A DNA stretch of 62,192 nucleotides from Haloparvum sedimenti (GTDB lineage: Archaea > Halobacteriota > Halobacteria > Halobacteriales > Haloferacaceae). Position numbers and translations under genes: made by a program. How positions within the stretch are numbered: position 1 is the first letter of the stretch; every line of letters begins with the position of its first letter. This document shows positions 52,711 through 61,609 of the stretch, in pieces. The DNA lies in contig NZ_LKIR01000135.1 in assembly GCF_001462205.1 (NCBI RefSeq), positions 44,015 to 106,206 of the forward strand, in the 5' to 3' direction. A model generated the notes under the pieces. That model saw only the letters and a program-made list of their open reading frames with translations. It had not been told where the DNA came from and searched no databases.

Positions 52711-53334
52711 TCAGTCCCGGTCCGCGGTGTTTCTCCCCTCTTCTTCCACCGGGATCTGGTGGGCCGACTCCGCGAAGCCGGCCGAAAGGATCCGGGTCAT
52801 CGCCTCCTCGACGCTCTCATTGGTCTCGGTGATGCGTTCCGGCTCGACCTCGATCACGTAGCCGGAGGTGATGTTCGGCGCGGTCGGCATGAACAGCACG
52901 ACCTTCCCGTCGGTCGTTTTCTTGCCCGTCTTGAACGCGGTCATGCGGATTCCGTCCCACGTTTCGAGGTGGACCGGCGTCTGGAGTTCGTCGGTGCCCG
53001 AGAGGGCGGTCTCGACGGCGAGTTTGGAGGCGTTGTACACCACGCGGAGCGCGGGGAGCCGGTTGATCGCGTCATCGAGTTTGGTCTCCGCGACGCGGCC
53101 CATCGTCGTCCGCATGAAGTAGCCGACCGCGAGCACGAGCGTCGTGAACACCACGATCGCGATGACGACGCGGTAGACGGGCTCGACCCCGGTGGGGAGC
53201 CACCCCGGCTCCAACTCGCCGATGAACGGGAGCGCCACGATGTGCCGGTAGATCCACTGCACCAGCAGCAGGAGGACGATGAGCGGCACGAGGACGATGA
53301 GTCCGCTCGCGAAGTCGCGTTTCCACGTGGACAT
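52711..53334 (-). CDS. DUF502-family membrane protein
   Basis: The 207-aa product has two N-terminal transmembrane helices (LIVLVPLIVLLLLVQWIYRHIV and VVIAIVVFTTLVLAVGYFMRTTMG) and a soluble C-terminal domain with NRLPALRVVYNASKLAVETAL and VVLFMPTAPNITSGYVIEVE, the DUF502 pattern. The function is not established. It is convergent with kdgK and 68 bp from the proline dehydrogenase gene, both on the minus strand. Confidence 0.88.
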   Translation of the reverse strand: MSTWKRDFASGLIVLVPLIVLLLLVQWIYRHIVALPFIGELEPGWLPTGVEPVYRVVIAIVVFTTLVLAVGYFMRTTMGRVAETKLDDAINRLPALRVVYNASKLAVETALSGTDELQTPVHLETWDGIRMTAFKTGKKTTDGKVVLFMPTAPNITSGYVIEVEPERITETNESVEEAMTRILSAGFAESAHQIPVEEEGRNTADRD

Positions 53335-53402
53335 CTACTTGGTGGGTATGCGTAGCCGCCCCTTATCAGCGCTTCTACACGAGCCTCGCGCGGTCCGAGT
53401 GA

Positions 53403-54242
53403 TTAGCGACCCAGCACCGCCCGCACCGCGAACAGCAGGTTCGCCTTGCGCTCGCGGATGCGCCGGTAGAAGTACGAGAGCCACTTCCCACCGTAGGGGG
53501 CGTACTGCCACACCTCGACGTCCTCCGCCGCGAGGTCGCGCTGGGCGTCGTCGCGGACGCCCATCAGCATCTGTATCTCGTAGTCCGTGCCGTGCTCCTC
53601 GCCGAGCCGCCGCGCCAGCGAGACCATCTCCGGGTCGTGGCTCCCCACCGCGACGCCGCGGTCGCGGTGCTCGAACAGGTACTCGATGTCGCCCCGGTAC
53701 GCCTCGTTGACGCGCGCCTTCTCGGTGTAGGCGATCTCCGAGGGCTCGTCGTAGGCGCCCTTCACGATCCGGACCTTCCCCGGCACGTCGACCACTTGCT
53801 TCAGGTCCTCGCGGGTGCGCTTGAGGTTCGACTGGAGACACTGCCCGACCGTCCACGGGTTGTCCGTCGCCACGTCCACGAACGCGTCCAGCGTCGCGTC
53901 GGTCGTGTCCGCGTCCTCCATGTCGCACCAGACGAACACGTCGCGCTCGTGGGCGTGCTCGACGACCCCCCGGAACAGCTCCGCGAACAGGTCCGCGGAG
54001 ACGTCCAGCCCGATCTGGGAGGGCTTCACCGAGACGCAGGCGTCCAGCTCCGTGTCGGCGATGTCGTCGATCAGCTGCCGGTAGGCGGCCGCGTCCTCGC
54101 GGGCCGGCTCCGGGTCGTCGTAGTGTTCCCCGAGCAGGTTCAAGATCACCTTCACGCCCTCGTCGTTGCGCTCGCGCGCGTGGTCGAGCGCGGCCGCCGG
54201 CGTCTCGCCCGCGACGAACCGGCTCGCGATCGGCGGGATCAT
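53403..54242 (-). CDS. Proline dehydrogenase
   Basis: The 279-aa product from ATG 54242 is a single-domain proline dehydrogenase barrel. It has VSVKPSQIGLD, WCDMEDADTTD, KVRIVKGAYDEP, VGSHDPEMV, the FAD/substrate region YEIQMLMGVRDD and the C-terminal YRRIRERKANLLFAV. It oxidises proline to pyrroline-5-carboxylate with FAD. There is no fused P5C dehydrogenase. Longer in-frame starts exist upstream, but MIPPIASRFVAG is the normal beginning. Divergent from carS. Confidence 0.9.
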   Translation of the reverse strand: MIPPIASRFVAGETPAAALDHARERNDEGVKVILNLLGEHYDDPEPAREDAAAYRQLIDDIADTELDACVSVKPSQIGLDVSADLFAELFRGVVEHAHERDVFVWCDMEDADTTDATLDAFVDVATDNPWTVGQCLQSNLKRTREDLKQVVDVPGKVRIVKGAYDEPSEIAYTEKARVNEAYRGDIEYLFEHRDRGVAVGSHDPEMVSLARRLGEEHGTDYEIQMLMGVRDDAQRDLAAEDVEVWQYAPYGGKWLSYFYRRIRERKANLLFAVRAVLGR

Positions 54243-54360
54243 GGTCCGAAATTTTTGCCGGCGCGTAATCAGGGTTGCCGTCCGCGCCGGCGGAGCGGCG
54301 CCCACACGCTCCCGCGGCCGGCCGCCGCTTCCGCCCTCTCGTCGCCGTCCTTCCACACGC

Positions 54361-54367
54361 TATATAC
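54361..54367 (+). promoter_or_regulatory. TATA box of carS
   Basis: TATATAC lies 25-31 nt before ATG 54392. Confidence 0.65.
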
Positions 54368-54391
54368 GGCCGCCGGGCGTGCGGTCCCGGT

Positions 54392-54937
54392 ATGGTCGTC
54401 TCCCTCGTCGCCACCGCCTTCTGGGCGATGCTGCCAGCCTACGTGCCGAACAACGTCGCCGTCCTCGCGGGCGGCGGCCGCCCCATCGACGGCGGCCGGA
54501 CGTGGAACGGCGCCCGCCTGCTCGGCGACGGCAAGACGTGGCGCGGCACCGCCGTGGGGACGCTCGCGGGCACCCTGCTCGCGCTCGCGCTCAACGCCGT
54601 CCGCGACCCTGTCGTCGCCGCGACCGGCATCGAGGCGCTCCCCGAGTTCTCGCTCGCGGCGGGGTTCGCGCTGGCGCTCGGCGCCATGCTCGGCGATGTC
54701 GGCGCCTCGTTCCTCAAGCGCCGCTCCGGCCGCGAGCGCGGCGCCGCGTTCCCCGGCCTCGACCAGCTCGACTTCGTCGTCGGCGCGATGGCCTGCGCGC
54801 TCGTCGCCGACCCCGCGTGGTTCCTCGCGACGTTCACGCCGCGCGTGATCGCCGCCGTCCTGCTGATCACCCCGCTGCTCCACGTCACGACGAACGTGAT
54901 CGCGTTCAAGATCGGCGTCAAGAACGAACCCTGGTGA
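54392..54937 (+). CDS. carS: CDP-archaeol synthase
   Basis: The 181-aa product is the archaeal CarS (DUF46) membrane enzyme: [25 protein letters not shown] at the start, [48 protein letters not shown] and about five membrane helices. It transfers CMP from CTP to unsaturated archaetidic acid, giving CDP-archaeol for ether-lipid synthesis. Length is normal. It precedes rfcS by about 100 bp with separate promoters. Confidence 0.94.
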   Translation: MVVSLVATAFWAMLPAYVPNNVAVLAGGGRPIDGGRTWNGARLLGDGKTWRGTAVGTLAGTLLALALNAVRDPVVAATGIEALPEFSLAAGFALALGAMLGDVGASFLKRRSGRERGAAFPGLDQLDFVVGAMACALVADPAWFLATFTPRVIAAVLLITPLLHVTTNVIAFKIGVKNEPW

Positions 54938-55009
54938 GCCGGCCCAGTCCTCGCGCGACGGACCCCGCGGACGCGCTCGCCCCCGGCCGCGCGGGCGCCG
55001 TCTCGGACC

Positions 55010-55016
55010 GTTTATG
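55010..55016 (+). promoter_or_regulatory. TATA box of rfcS
   Basis: GTTTATG lies 25-31 nt before ATG 55041, supporting that start over the earlier in-frame ATG at 55014. Confidence 0.65.
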
Positions 55017-55040
55017 TCCCCACCGTCCCCTCAACCGACC

Positions 55041-58000
55041 ATGAGCGAGGCCGAGGGCGACGAGGACGACGCGGCGGCCGCGACCGGCCGGGAGATCTGG
55101 ATCGAGAAGTACCGCCCGCAGACCCTCGACGACATCCACGGACAGGAGGAGATCGTCGAGCGCCTGCAGAGCTACATCGAGCAGGAGGACATCCCGCACC
55201 TTCTGTTTGCAGGCCCCGCCGGCGTTGGGAAGTGTGTGACTGGCGACACGCCGGTTCTCACGGACGCTGGCCTCGAACGCGTCGAGGACGTCGTCGGCGA
55301 GACCGAGGGCTTCGACGACGCAGACTCTGAGCTGTCGGTCGCGACGCTGGCCGACGACGGCTCCTTCGAGTACGCGTCCCCCTCGCACGTATTCGGCAAG
55401 GAAGCCGACGAACTCGTCGAGATCGAGACGCGTGACGGCGGGAGCTTCCGGGTCACGCCCGAGCATAAGCTCCGAGTAGTCGATGGCGAGGGGTTCGACT
55501 GGATCCCCGCGCGTGACCTCTCCGATGGGGACCGGATCGCGAGGCCACGCCGCGTCCCGGCGCCCGACGGGCCGGCCGAACTTCCGTGGATGGAGGCGAT
55601 GGATCCGGAGCGGACGGAGGTGACGCTGACCGACGACGCGGCCGCCGACTTCGGGGTCGACGCTCCCGTCACGCTCGCCCGACTCGCGGTGGCCGACCGA
55701 CCGATCGACCCGGAGGACGTGACCCGGATCGAGTACGTGAACGTCCACGGCCACAGATCCCGGAGCATCACGCCGCCGTCGCAGGTCACGCCGGAACTGG
55801 CTCGCTTCGTGGGACTGGCTGTGAGCGAGGCTCGGATCGAGGGTGGCAAGATCAAGTTCTACAACACCGACGAGGAGCTCCTCGACGCGTTCGAGGCCGC
55901 CGCCCACGACTGCTTCGACGTGGAGACATCGCGCGGCGTACAGCAGGACGTGCCCTTCGTCCGGATCGGATCGCGCACACTGACGCACTATCTGGAGTCG
56001 GTGTTCGACGTGTTCGCCGGAGCGAGCCGCAAGGGGGGGATCGGCTCCGCCATCCTCCGAGCCGACGACCAGTCGCGGGCGGCGTTCGTGCGCGCGATGT
56101 TCGACGCCGAGGCACACGTCGGCGCACAGGGAACCGTCGAACTCACCCAGAAGAACGAGGACCACGTGACCCTGCTCGCGTATCTGCTCTCCACGTTCGG
56201 GGTCCCGTCCCGACAGAAGGACCTCACGAAGTCCGCGACCAACGGGACCGGAACGGAACGCACGTACCGCGCGCTCTACCTCTCCGGCGCGACCGCGCTC
56301 GACAGGTTCCGCAAGGAGATCGGGTTCGCCGTCGACTACAAGGCCGATGAACTGGCGCGTCACGCCGACAAGGAGTCGAACCCGAACTTCGACACGGTCC
56401 CGGCGCAGACGGTCCTCCGTGACCTCTGTGACCGGTTCGACGTTCCGGTCACCGAGCACCTCCCGAAGTCGCTCGACCCCGACTCGCCCGGGCGAGAGGC
56501 GTACTGCAGCGCGCTCGACGGCGCCGTCGTCGCCGCGCTGGAGCGGATGGACGACGCCCAGCTCGCGCTCGAACGCCTCGACGAGATCCAGCCGGAGATC
56601 GAGGCGACCGCGAGCGTTCCGGCGACGTGGGTCGACGGACGTGCCGAATTGGCCCCCATCGAGACGCGTCACGAGGTCTCGGAGGCCGTCGGCGCGCGAA
56701 CCGACCGGCTCCTCGAGTACAGCGACGGCCGACGAACCCCGCGTGCCGACAGAGCCCGCACGATCCTCGACCGGATCGGCCGGCCGGTCGAGGAGGCGCG
56801 GGTCGGACGCGTCAAGGAAGGGCTCCGCGAGGCCGTCGACCTGCTCGGAGTCAGCTACGCCGAGATCGTCGAGGACATGGAGCTGTCCACTCCCGACCTC
56901 ACGAACCTCCTCCGATCCGACGACTCGGAGGTTCGGTCGCTGACGCGGTTCGTCTCCGTTGCGGAGCGTCTCCGTTCGCTCGCGAACCGACGGTTGTCGC
57001 TCGACGCCATCGAGCAGGTCGATAAGGCGAACCGCCTCGCGGACAACGACCTCTACTACGACTGCGTCGAGTCAGTGGAGCGCGTCGAAGCCGACGAGCG
57101 CGTGTACGACCTGACGATGCCCGGCACCCGGAACTACGTCGCCGGACGCGTCCCGACCGTGATGCACAACACGACCGCGGCCACGGCCATCGCCCGCGAG
57201 GTATACGGCGAGGACGACTGGCGCGGCAACTTCCTCGAGCTCAACGCCTCGGACCAGCGCGGGATCGACGTGGTCCGCGACCGGATCAAGAGCTTCGCGC
57301 GGTCGTCGTTCGGGGGACACGACCACCGGATAATATTCCTTGATGAAGCCGACTCGCTGTGCGTGCCACCAGGAACGGAGGTGGTCACAGGATATCCCTC
57401 GTCGCCGGAGGTGAAACCGATCGAGGAAGTATCGACAGACGGCGAACCGATCCCATCGGTCGACTTCGAGACGAACGAGATCCAGTCAGACAAGGGGAAG
57501 CTGGTCGACTCCGGAACTGCGGACTTTTTCGAGGTCGAGCTGATCGACGGACGAACGATCGTTGCGAGTCCGACCCATCCGTTCTTCACGGTCGGAGAAG
57601 ACGGCAGGCTCGTCGAAACGGAGCTCCGCGAGCTGTCGCCGGGCGACGAAATAGCGGACTTCAGAGACGACGCCGGTCTGTCACGATGTGAGGTCTGTGG
57701 CGACTGGACTGCAGGGCGGTTCTGTTCCCTCGGCTGCAAAAACGACGGCCACAGCCGCGAAATGCAAGGGGAAGGAAACCCGATGCATGGCAAGGAGTGG
57801 TCGGACGAGAGACGGAAGAAGATTGTCGAAAAGCTCTCCGATGGTCGATTCGCGGGCGAAAATAACCCGAACTTCGACGGGGAGTTCCACGGTGACTTCG
57901 TCTGGGAGATGGACGAGGAAACGGTCGAGCGCGTCCGCGAGACTATCAGCGAGATGCGGAGTGGGACATCGTGGGAAGAGTGGGTTGTCGACGCCGACCC

Positions 58001-59276
58001 CGACGCAGTCAAGGAGCGTATCGGCGAAGCAACCTCCGAGTGGTGGGCCAGCCTCAGCGAGGAGGAACGGACGAAGGTCATCGAAAAGAGCGTGGAAAAC
58101 TGTGACTATCCGGTCTGTGACATCAGTGGTGACAACAACCCGATGCGGGACCCGGAGATTGCAAGGAAGGTTTCGGAAGCGCTCCAGGGCCACGAGCCCA
58201 CCGGGGGGAACATCAGGCACAGTGAGGAACTCGGCCACCTCGTCCGGTCCGATTGGGAGTACGAGGTCGCGAAGGCGTTGCAGGACGCCGATGTCGAGTA
58301 CGAGTATGAACCGTCGTTCGAGCTGGCCGACTCCGTTTTCCATCCCGACTTCCTCGTTGACGACACGGTGATTGAGGTCAAAGGAGTCGCAGAACTATGG
58401 GGACAAGTGGAGAAGGTAGAGGAGTTCCTGGAGACGTACGGAGACGAATACACCTTCGTCGTCGTGGGAGACAGTGACCTTCCCCATCACGAACACTACA
58501 CGCGCGAGGATTTCGACCCCGCCATCGTCTCCGACGGAGGTCTACGGACGGTCGACACCGTCGGGATTCACCGGATAGAGCACAGCCACCGTGGGAAGGC
58601 CTACAACATCACCATGGAGAGCACCCCGAACTTCATGCTCGCAAACGGAATCCTGACCCACAACACCGACGACGCCCAGTCAGCACTCCGCCGGACGATG
58701 GAGCAGTTCTCCGACAACACGCGGTTCATCCTCTCGTGTAACTACTCCTCGAAGATCATCGACCCCATCCAGTCGCGGTGTGCCGTCTTCCGCTTCTCGC
58801 CGCTGTCGGACGAGGCGGTCGCCGCGCAGGTCCGCGAGATCGCGGAGACCGAGGGGATCGAGGTGACCGAGGAGGGCGTCGACGCCCTCGTGTACGCCGC
58901 CAACGGCGACATGCGCCGGGCGATCAACTCCCTGCAGGCGGCCGCGACCACGGGCGAGGTCGTCGACGAGGAGGCGGTGTACGCGATCACCGCGACCGCC
59001 CGGCCCGAGGAGATCGAGTCGATGGTGCGGGACGCGCTGAACGGCGACTTCTCGAAGGCGCGCGCGACGCTGGACACCCTCCTCACCGAGACGGGGATGG
59101 CGGGCGGCGACGTGATCGACCAGCTCCACCGCTCCGTCTGGGAGTTCGACCTCTCCGAGCGCGAGGCGGTGCGGCTGATGGAGCGCGTCGGCGAGGCCGA
59201 CTACCGGATCTCCGAGGGCGCCAACGAGCAGGTCCAGCTGGAGTCGCTTTTGGCCTCGCTGGCCGTCGACGCGTAG
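55041..59276 (+). CDS. rfcS: Replication factor C small subunit, precursor with two inteins
   Basis: The 1411-residue precursor would splice to a 330-aa clamp-loader subunit, the normal RfcS length. Extein 1 (residues 1-64) ends in the P-loop GPAGVGK. Intein 1 (646 aa) interrupts Walker A. Extein 2 resumes [13 protein letters not shown] and reaches the Walker B box [10 protein letters not shown], where intein 2 (435 aa) is inserted. Extein 3 resumes [16 protein letters not shown], continues to the sensor region [19 protein letters not shown] and ends normally. RfcS with RfcL loads the PCNA clamp on primed DNA. Because both inteins sit in ATPase motifs, the unspliced protein cannot be active. 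Confidence 0.95.
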   Translation: MSEAEGDEDDAAAATGREIWIEKYRPQTLDDIHGQEEIVERLQSYIEQEDIPHLLFAGPAGVGKCVTGDTPVLTDAGLERVEDVVGETEGFDDADSELSVATLADDGSFEYASPSHVFGKEADELVEIETRDGGSFRVTPEHKLRVVDGEGFDWIPARDLSDGDRIARPRRVPAPDGPAELPWMEAMDPERTEVTLTDDAAADFGVDAPVTLARLAVADRPIDPEDVTRIEYVNVHGHRSRSITPPSQVTPELARFVGLAVSEARIEGGKIKFYNTDEELLDAFEAAAHDCFDVETSRGVQQDVPFVRIGSRTLTHYLESVFDVFAGASRKGGIGSAILRADDQSRAAFVRAMFDAEAHVGAQGTVELTQKNEDHVTLLAYLLSTFGVPSRQKDLTKSATNGTGTERTYRALYLSGATALDRFRKEIGFAVDYKADELARHADKESNPNFDTVPAQTVLRDLCDRFDVPVTEHLPKSLDPDSPGREAYCSALDGAVVAALERMDDAQLALERLDEIQPEIEATASVPATWVDGRAELAPIETRHEVSEAVGARTDRLLEYSDGRRTPRADRARTILDRIGRPVEEARVGRVKEGLREAVDLLGVSYAEIVEDMELSTPDLTNLLRSDDSEVRSLTRFVSVAERLRSLANRRLSLDAIEQVDKANRLADNDLYYDCVESVERVEADERVYDLTMPGTRNYVAGRVPTVMHNTTAATAIAREVYGEDDWRGNFLELNASDQRGIDVVRDRIKSFARSSFGGHDHRIIFLDEADSLCVPPGTEVVTGYPSSPEVKPIEEVSTDGEPIPSVDFETNEIQSDKGKLVDSGTADFFEVELIDGRTIVASPTHPFFTVGEDGRLVETELRELSPGDEIADFRDDAGLSRCEVCGDWTAGRFCSLGCKNDGHSREMQGEGNPMHGKEWSDERRKKIVEKLSDGRFAGENNPNFDGEFHGDFVWEMDEETVERVRETISEMRSGTSWEEWVVDADPDAVKERIGEATSEWWASLSEEERTKVIEKSVENCDYPVCDISGDNNPMRDPEIARKVSEALQGHEPTGGNIRHSEELGHLVRSDWEYEVAKALQDADVEYEYEPSFELADSVFHPDFLVDDTVIEVKGVAELWGQVEKVEEFLETYGDEYTFVVVGDSDLPHHEHYTREDFDPAIVSDGGLRTVDTVGIHRIEHSHRGKAYNITMESTPNFMLANGILTHNTDDAQSALRRTMEQFSDNTRFILSCNYSSKIIDPIQSRCAVFRFSPLSDEAVAAQVREIAETEGIEVTEEGVDALVYAANGDMRRAINSLQAAATTGEVVDEEAVYAITATARPEEIESMVRDALNGDFSKARATLDTLLTETGMAGGDVIDQLHRSVWEFDLSEREAVRLMERVGEADYRISEGANEQVQLESLLASLAVDA
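55233..57170 (+). other. Intein 1 (RfcS, Walker A site) with LAGLIDADG-type nuclease
   Basis: This 646-aa in-frame element begins with Cys1 (CVTGDTPVL), has block [14 protein letters not shown] and ends with block G VPTVMHN, followed by Thr +1; the penultimate His and terminal Asn are present, so splicing is expected. The middle holds two LAGLIDADG-like helices: [15 protein letters not shown] (about residue 189) and [15 protein letters not shown] (about 285). In both, the acidic residue of the motif remains, but the neighbouring Gly is replaced by Ala. A long C-terminal region (about 400-600) contains helix-turn-helix-like [22 protein letters not shown]. Homing activity is uncertain. Confidence 0.92.
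57360..58664 (+). other. Intein 2 (RfcS, Walker B site) with PD-(D/E)XK-type nuclease
   Basis: This 435-aa element begins with Cys1 ([11 protein letters not shown]), has block [12 protein letters not shown] and ends NGILTHN before Thr +1, so it should splice. No LAGLIDADG motif is seen. Instead: a cysteine cluster [17 protein letters not shown] (from about residue 110); three NUMOD3-like GxxNPM/GxNNPN motifs ([44 protein letters not shown]) typical of DNA-binding regions of homing nucleases; and [13 protein letters not shown] followed by HPDFLVDD and VIEVKG, giving Pro329-Asp330, Glu339 and Lys341, a PD-(D/E)XK signature. The DNA is visibly less GC-rich than the flanking exteins. Confidence 0.9.
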
Positions 59277-59325
59277 GCCGCCCGCGACGGACGGGCTTTT
59301 TGCCGGCGGTCGCGAATCCGCGGCC

Positions 59326-59847
59326 ATGCTCACGGTCGTCTCGGACACGCACAGCGAGGAGGGCCATCGGCTGACCGGGCGGACGCTGGAGGCGGTCCGC
59401 GAGGCGGACCTCGTGATCCACGCCGGCGACTTCTACACCGAATCGGCGCTCGACGCCTTCTACGAGGCGGCCGAGACGCTCCGTGCGGTGACCGGCAACA
59501 ACGCGACGGCCGCGGTCCGCGACCGCCTCCCGGCCGAGCGCGTCGTCGAGTACGCGGGCGTCCGGTTCGCCGTGACGCACACGCGCCGCGGCGGGACGAC
59601 CGCGCTGGCGCTGTTCGGGCGCGAGCGCGACGCGGACGCGGTCGTGTTCGGGCACAGCCACAGGCCCACCGTCGACGCGACCGGCGCGGTCACGCTCCTC
59701 AACCCCGGCAGCCACACGCAGCCGCGCGGGAACAGGGCGGCACACGCCGAACTCGTTCCCGACGGTGACGGGCTCGACGGACGGCTCGTGACGCCGCAGG
59801 GTGAGACGTTCGAGCGCTTTCGTGTCGAGCCGCGACGCTCCGACTGA
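59326..59847 (+). CDS. Metallophosphoesterase of the YfcE/MJ0936 type
   Basis: The 173-aa product has the same five motifs as the homologue at 24906-25415: SDTHSE, VIHAGDF, VTGNN, THTRRG (in place of a GHTH-type approach) and VFGHSHRP, LNPGSHTQPRG. Two metals for phosphoester hydrolysis are expected; the substrate is unknown. A T-tract before it (about 59298-59304) lies 22-28 nt from ATG 59326 and may act as TATA box and as the rfcS terminator. Confidence 0.88.
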   Translation: MLTVVSDTHSEEGHRLTGRTLEAVREADLVIHAGDFYTESALDAFYEAAETLRAVTGNNATAAVRDRLPAERVVEYAGVRFAVTHTRRGGTTALALFGRERDADAVVFGHSHRPTVDATGAVTLLNPGSHTQPRGNRAAHAELVPDGDGLDGRLVTPQGETFERFRVEPRRSD

Positions 59848-60197
59848 CGCGGGGTCGGAAGAAGACACCGGCACCGGTGGACTGTCCACGGCGTCGGCGA
59901 GTGGAGGGCCGAAGCGGGGCGAAACGGTCCGTCCGGCGGGTGGGGACGCGACGTGGGGGGCGTCGCGACGGTGGGCGTCGCGATGTGGGTGGGTCGGCGA
60001 CGGTGCTGGCAGCGGCCGGACGGTCTCGCGGTCGGGTCGGCGGTGGGCGAGCCGACACCGATGCCGCATCCTCAACTAGACCGGTTGACAGTATATAGGT
60101 GGTCTAAGCACAAACGGCCGTTTTAGCAACCGAACGGCGCAGCGGTTCGTCGCAGCTCGCCGAAACGCCTAACCCGGTGCCCCGGTTACCGCGGCGT
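59848..60197. other. 350-bp intergenic region, G-rich then promoter-like
   Basis: The first half is purine/G-rich on the plus strand, with quasi-repeats around GTCGCGACGGTGGGCGTCGCG and several GGG/GGGG runs. A strong TATA (60092-60097) follows, 106 nt before the next start codon, and a weaker CCTAACCC (about 60169-60176) stands 22-29 nt before it. I see no convincing coding sequence; open frames here lack acidic haloarchaeal composition. A short RNA from 60118 onward is possible. Confidence 0.4.
60092..60097. promoter_or_regulatory. Strong isolated TATA box
   Basis: TATATA within GTATATAGG at 60091-60099. It is nearly symmetric, so the direction is unclear. Rightward it would start RNA near 60118, leaving an 80-nt leader before the small membrane gene at 60198. 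Confidence 0.45.
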
Positions 60198-60326
60198 ATG
60201 CCGTTGCAGGACCCCATCTACCTCGGCCTGATCGCCGTGCTCGTCGGATTCTTCCTCTTCGGATACCTCCTCGTCCGGCGGACGGTGCTGGGACTCCGAG
60301 AAGGCTACGAGGACGGGAAACGGTAG
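60198..60326 (+). CDS. 42-aa single-helix membrane protein upstream of the phosphate transporter
   Basis: The frame from ATG 60198 encodes PLQDPIYLGLIAVLVGFF and continues hydrophobic to about residue 28, then a basic/acidic tail (VRRTVLGLREGYEDGKR). It is too short for most gene callers. It ends TAG, immediately followed by the ATG of the PiT gene with no gap, which indicates one operon and likely translational coupling. A single helix with a cytoplasmic tail suggests an accessory subunit of the transporter; this is inference. Confidence 0.75.
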   Translation: MPLQDPIYLGLIAVLVGFFLFGYLLVRRTVLGLREGYEDGKR

Positions 60327-61535
60327 ATGGCGCTCGAAACCGCCGTCACCTTTCTCGTGGCGGGCGCGGCCAGCCTCTTTATGGCGTGGTCGATCGGCGC
60401 CGGATCCTCGGGGTCGACCCCGTTCGCGCCCGCGGTCGGCGCCAACGCCATCTCGGTAATGCGGGCCGGCCTCGTGGTCGGCGTCCTCGGTTTCTTCGGC
60501 GCGGTGCTGCAGGGCGCAAACGTCACCGAGGCGGTCGGGACCGAGCTTATCGGCGGCGTCACGCTCACCGCCGGCGCGGCCATCGTCGCGCTCGTCACGG
60601 CCGCGGCGCTCGTCGCGGTCGGCGTCTTCGCGGGCTACCCCATCGCGACCGCGTTCACCGTCACCGGGGCCGTCGTCGGCGTCGGGCTGGCGATGGGCGG
60701 CGACCCGGCGTGGGCAAAGTACGGCGAGATCCTCACGCTGTGGGTGCTGACGCCGTTCGTCGGCGGCGGCGTCGCGTTCCTCACCGCCCGCGCGCTCATC
60801 GGCGACCGGTTCCCGGAGCGCGGGCTCACCGCGGCCCTGGCCGGCGCTGTCGGGGTCATCGTCGCTAACGTCGGGTTCGCGGCGCTCGGACCCGAGGGCG
60901 AGGCGGGCTCGATCGCCGGGACGATCGGCGGGAGTCTCGGCCTCGAAACGGTCGGGATCCCGGATGTCGCCGGGTTCGCGGTCGGGACCGTCGTCGTGTC
61001 GGCCGCGGTCGCCGCGCTCGTGGCGGTGGCCGTGTTCGCGGACCTCGGGCGCGACCGCGCGGGCGCCCAGCGCCGCTTCCTGTTGGCGCTGGGGGGGCTC
61101 GTCGCCTTCTCCGCCGGCGGGTCGCAGGTTGGGCTCGCCATCGGCCCGCTCGTCCCCCTGCTCAGCGAGGTGTCGGTGCCGCTATGGGCGGTGCTGGTCG
61201 GCGGCGGGTTCGGCCTGCTCGTCGGCTCGTGGACCGGCGCGCCACGGATGATCAAGGCCATCTCGCAGGACTACGCCTCAATGGGCCCGCGCCGCTCCAT
61301 CGCCGCGCTGATCCCCTCCTTCGCCATCGCCCAGGCGGCGGTCGCGTTCGGCATCCCCGTCTCGTTCAACGAGATCATCGTCTCCGCCATCGTCGGCTCC
61401 GGGTTCGCGGCGGGCGACGCGGGCGTCAGCCGGCAAAAGATGCTCTACACCGTGCTCGCGTGGGTCGGCTCGCTGGTGCTGGCGCTGGGACTCGGGTTCT
61501 CAGTCTACTGGATCGTCTCGGCGCTGTTCGGATAA
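60327..61535 (+). CDS. pitA: PiT-family inorganic phosphate transporter
   Basis: The 402-aa product has about ten membrane helices and the duplicated PiT signature: SSGSTPFAPAVGANAISVMRAGLVVG in the first half and APRMIKAISQDYASMGPRRSIAALIPSFAIAQAAVAFGIPVSFNEIIVSAIVGSGFAAG in the second. PiT carriers import phosphate with protons or sodium. No phosphate-regulatory gene is adjacent. The start abuts the stop of the 42-aa gene upstream, and the gene is convergent with the CorC-type gene. Confidence 0.9.
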   Translation: MALETAVTFLVAGAASLFMAWSIGAGSSGSTPFAPAVGANAISVMRAGLVVGVLGFFGAVLQGANVTEAVGTELIGGVTLTAGAAIVALVTAAALVAVGVFAGYPIATAFTVTGAVVGVGLAMGGDPAWAKYGEILTLWVLTPFVGGGVAFLTARALIGDRFPERGLTAALAGAVGVIVANVGFAALGPEGEAGSIAGTIGGSLGLETVGIPDVAGFAVGTVVVSAAVAALVAVAVFADLGRDRAGAQRRFLLALGGLVAFSAGGSQVGLAIGPLVPLLSEVSVPLWAVLVGGGFGLLVGSWTGAPRMIKAISQDYASMGPRRSIAALIPSFAIAQAAVAFGIPVSFNEIIVSAIVGSGFAAGDAGVSRQKMLYTVLAWVGSLVLALGLGFSVYWIVSALFG

Positions 61536-61609
61536 GGTGGGTGCGGACCTGCCGGGACGGAAATTGTGGGTGCGGCGCGCCCTCGTCCTGACCGACCGCG
61601 CTGACGCAG

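Noticed and set aside
59930-60005. G-quadruplex in the G-rich gap after the phosphodiesterase
   Set aside because: Several GGG runs exist but the loops between most are 9-12 nt, longer than in a canonical quadruplex, and the composition is high in G anyway.
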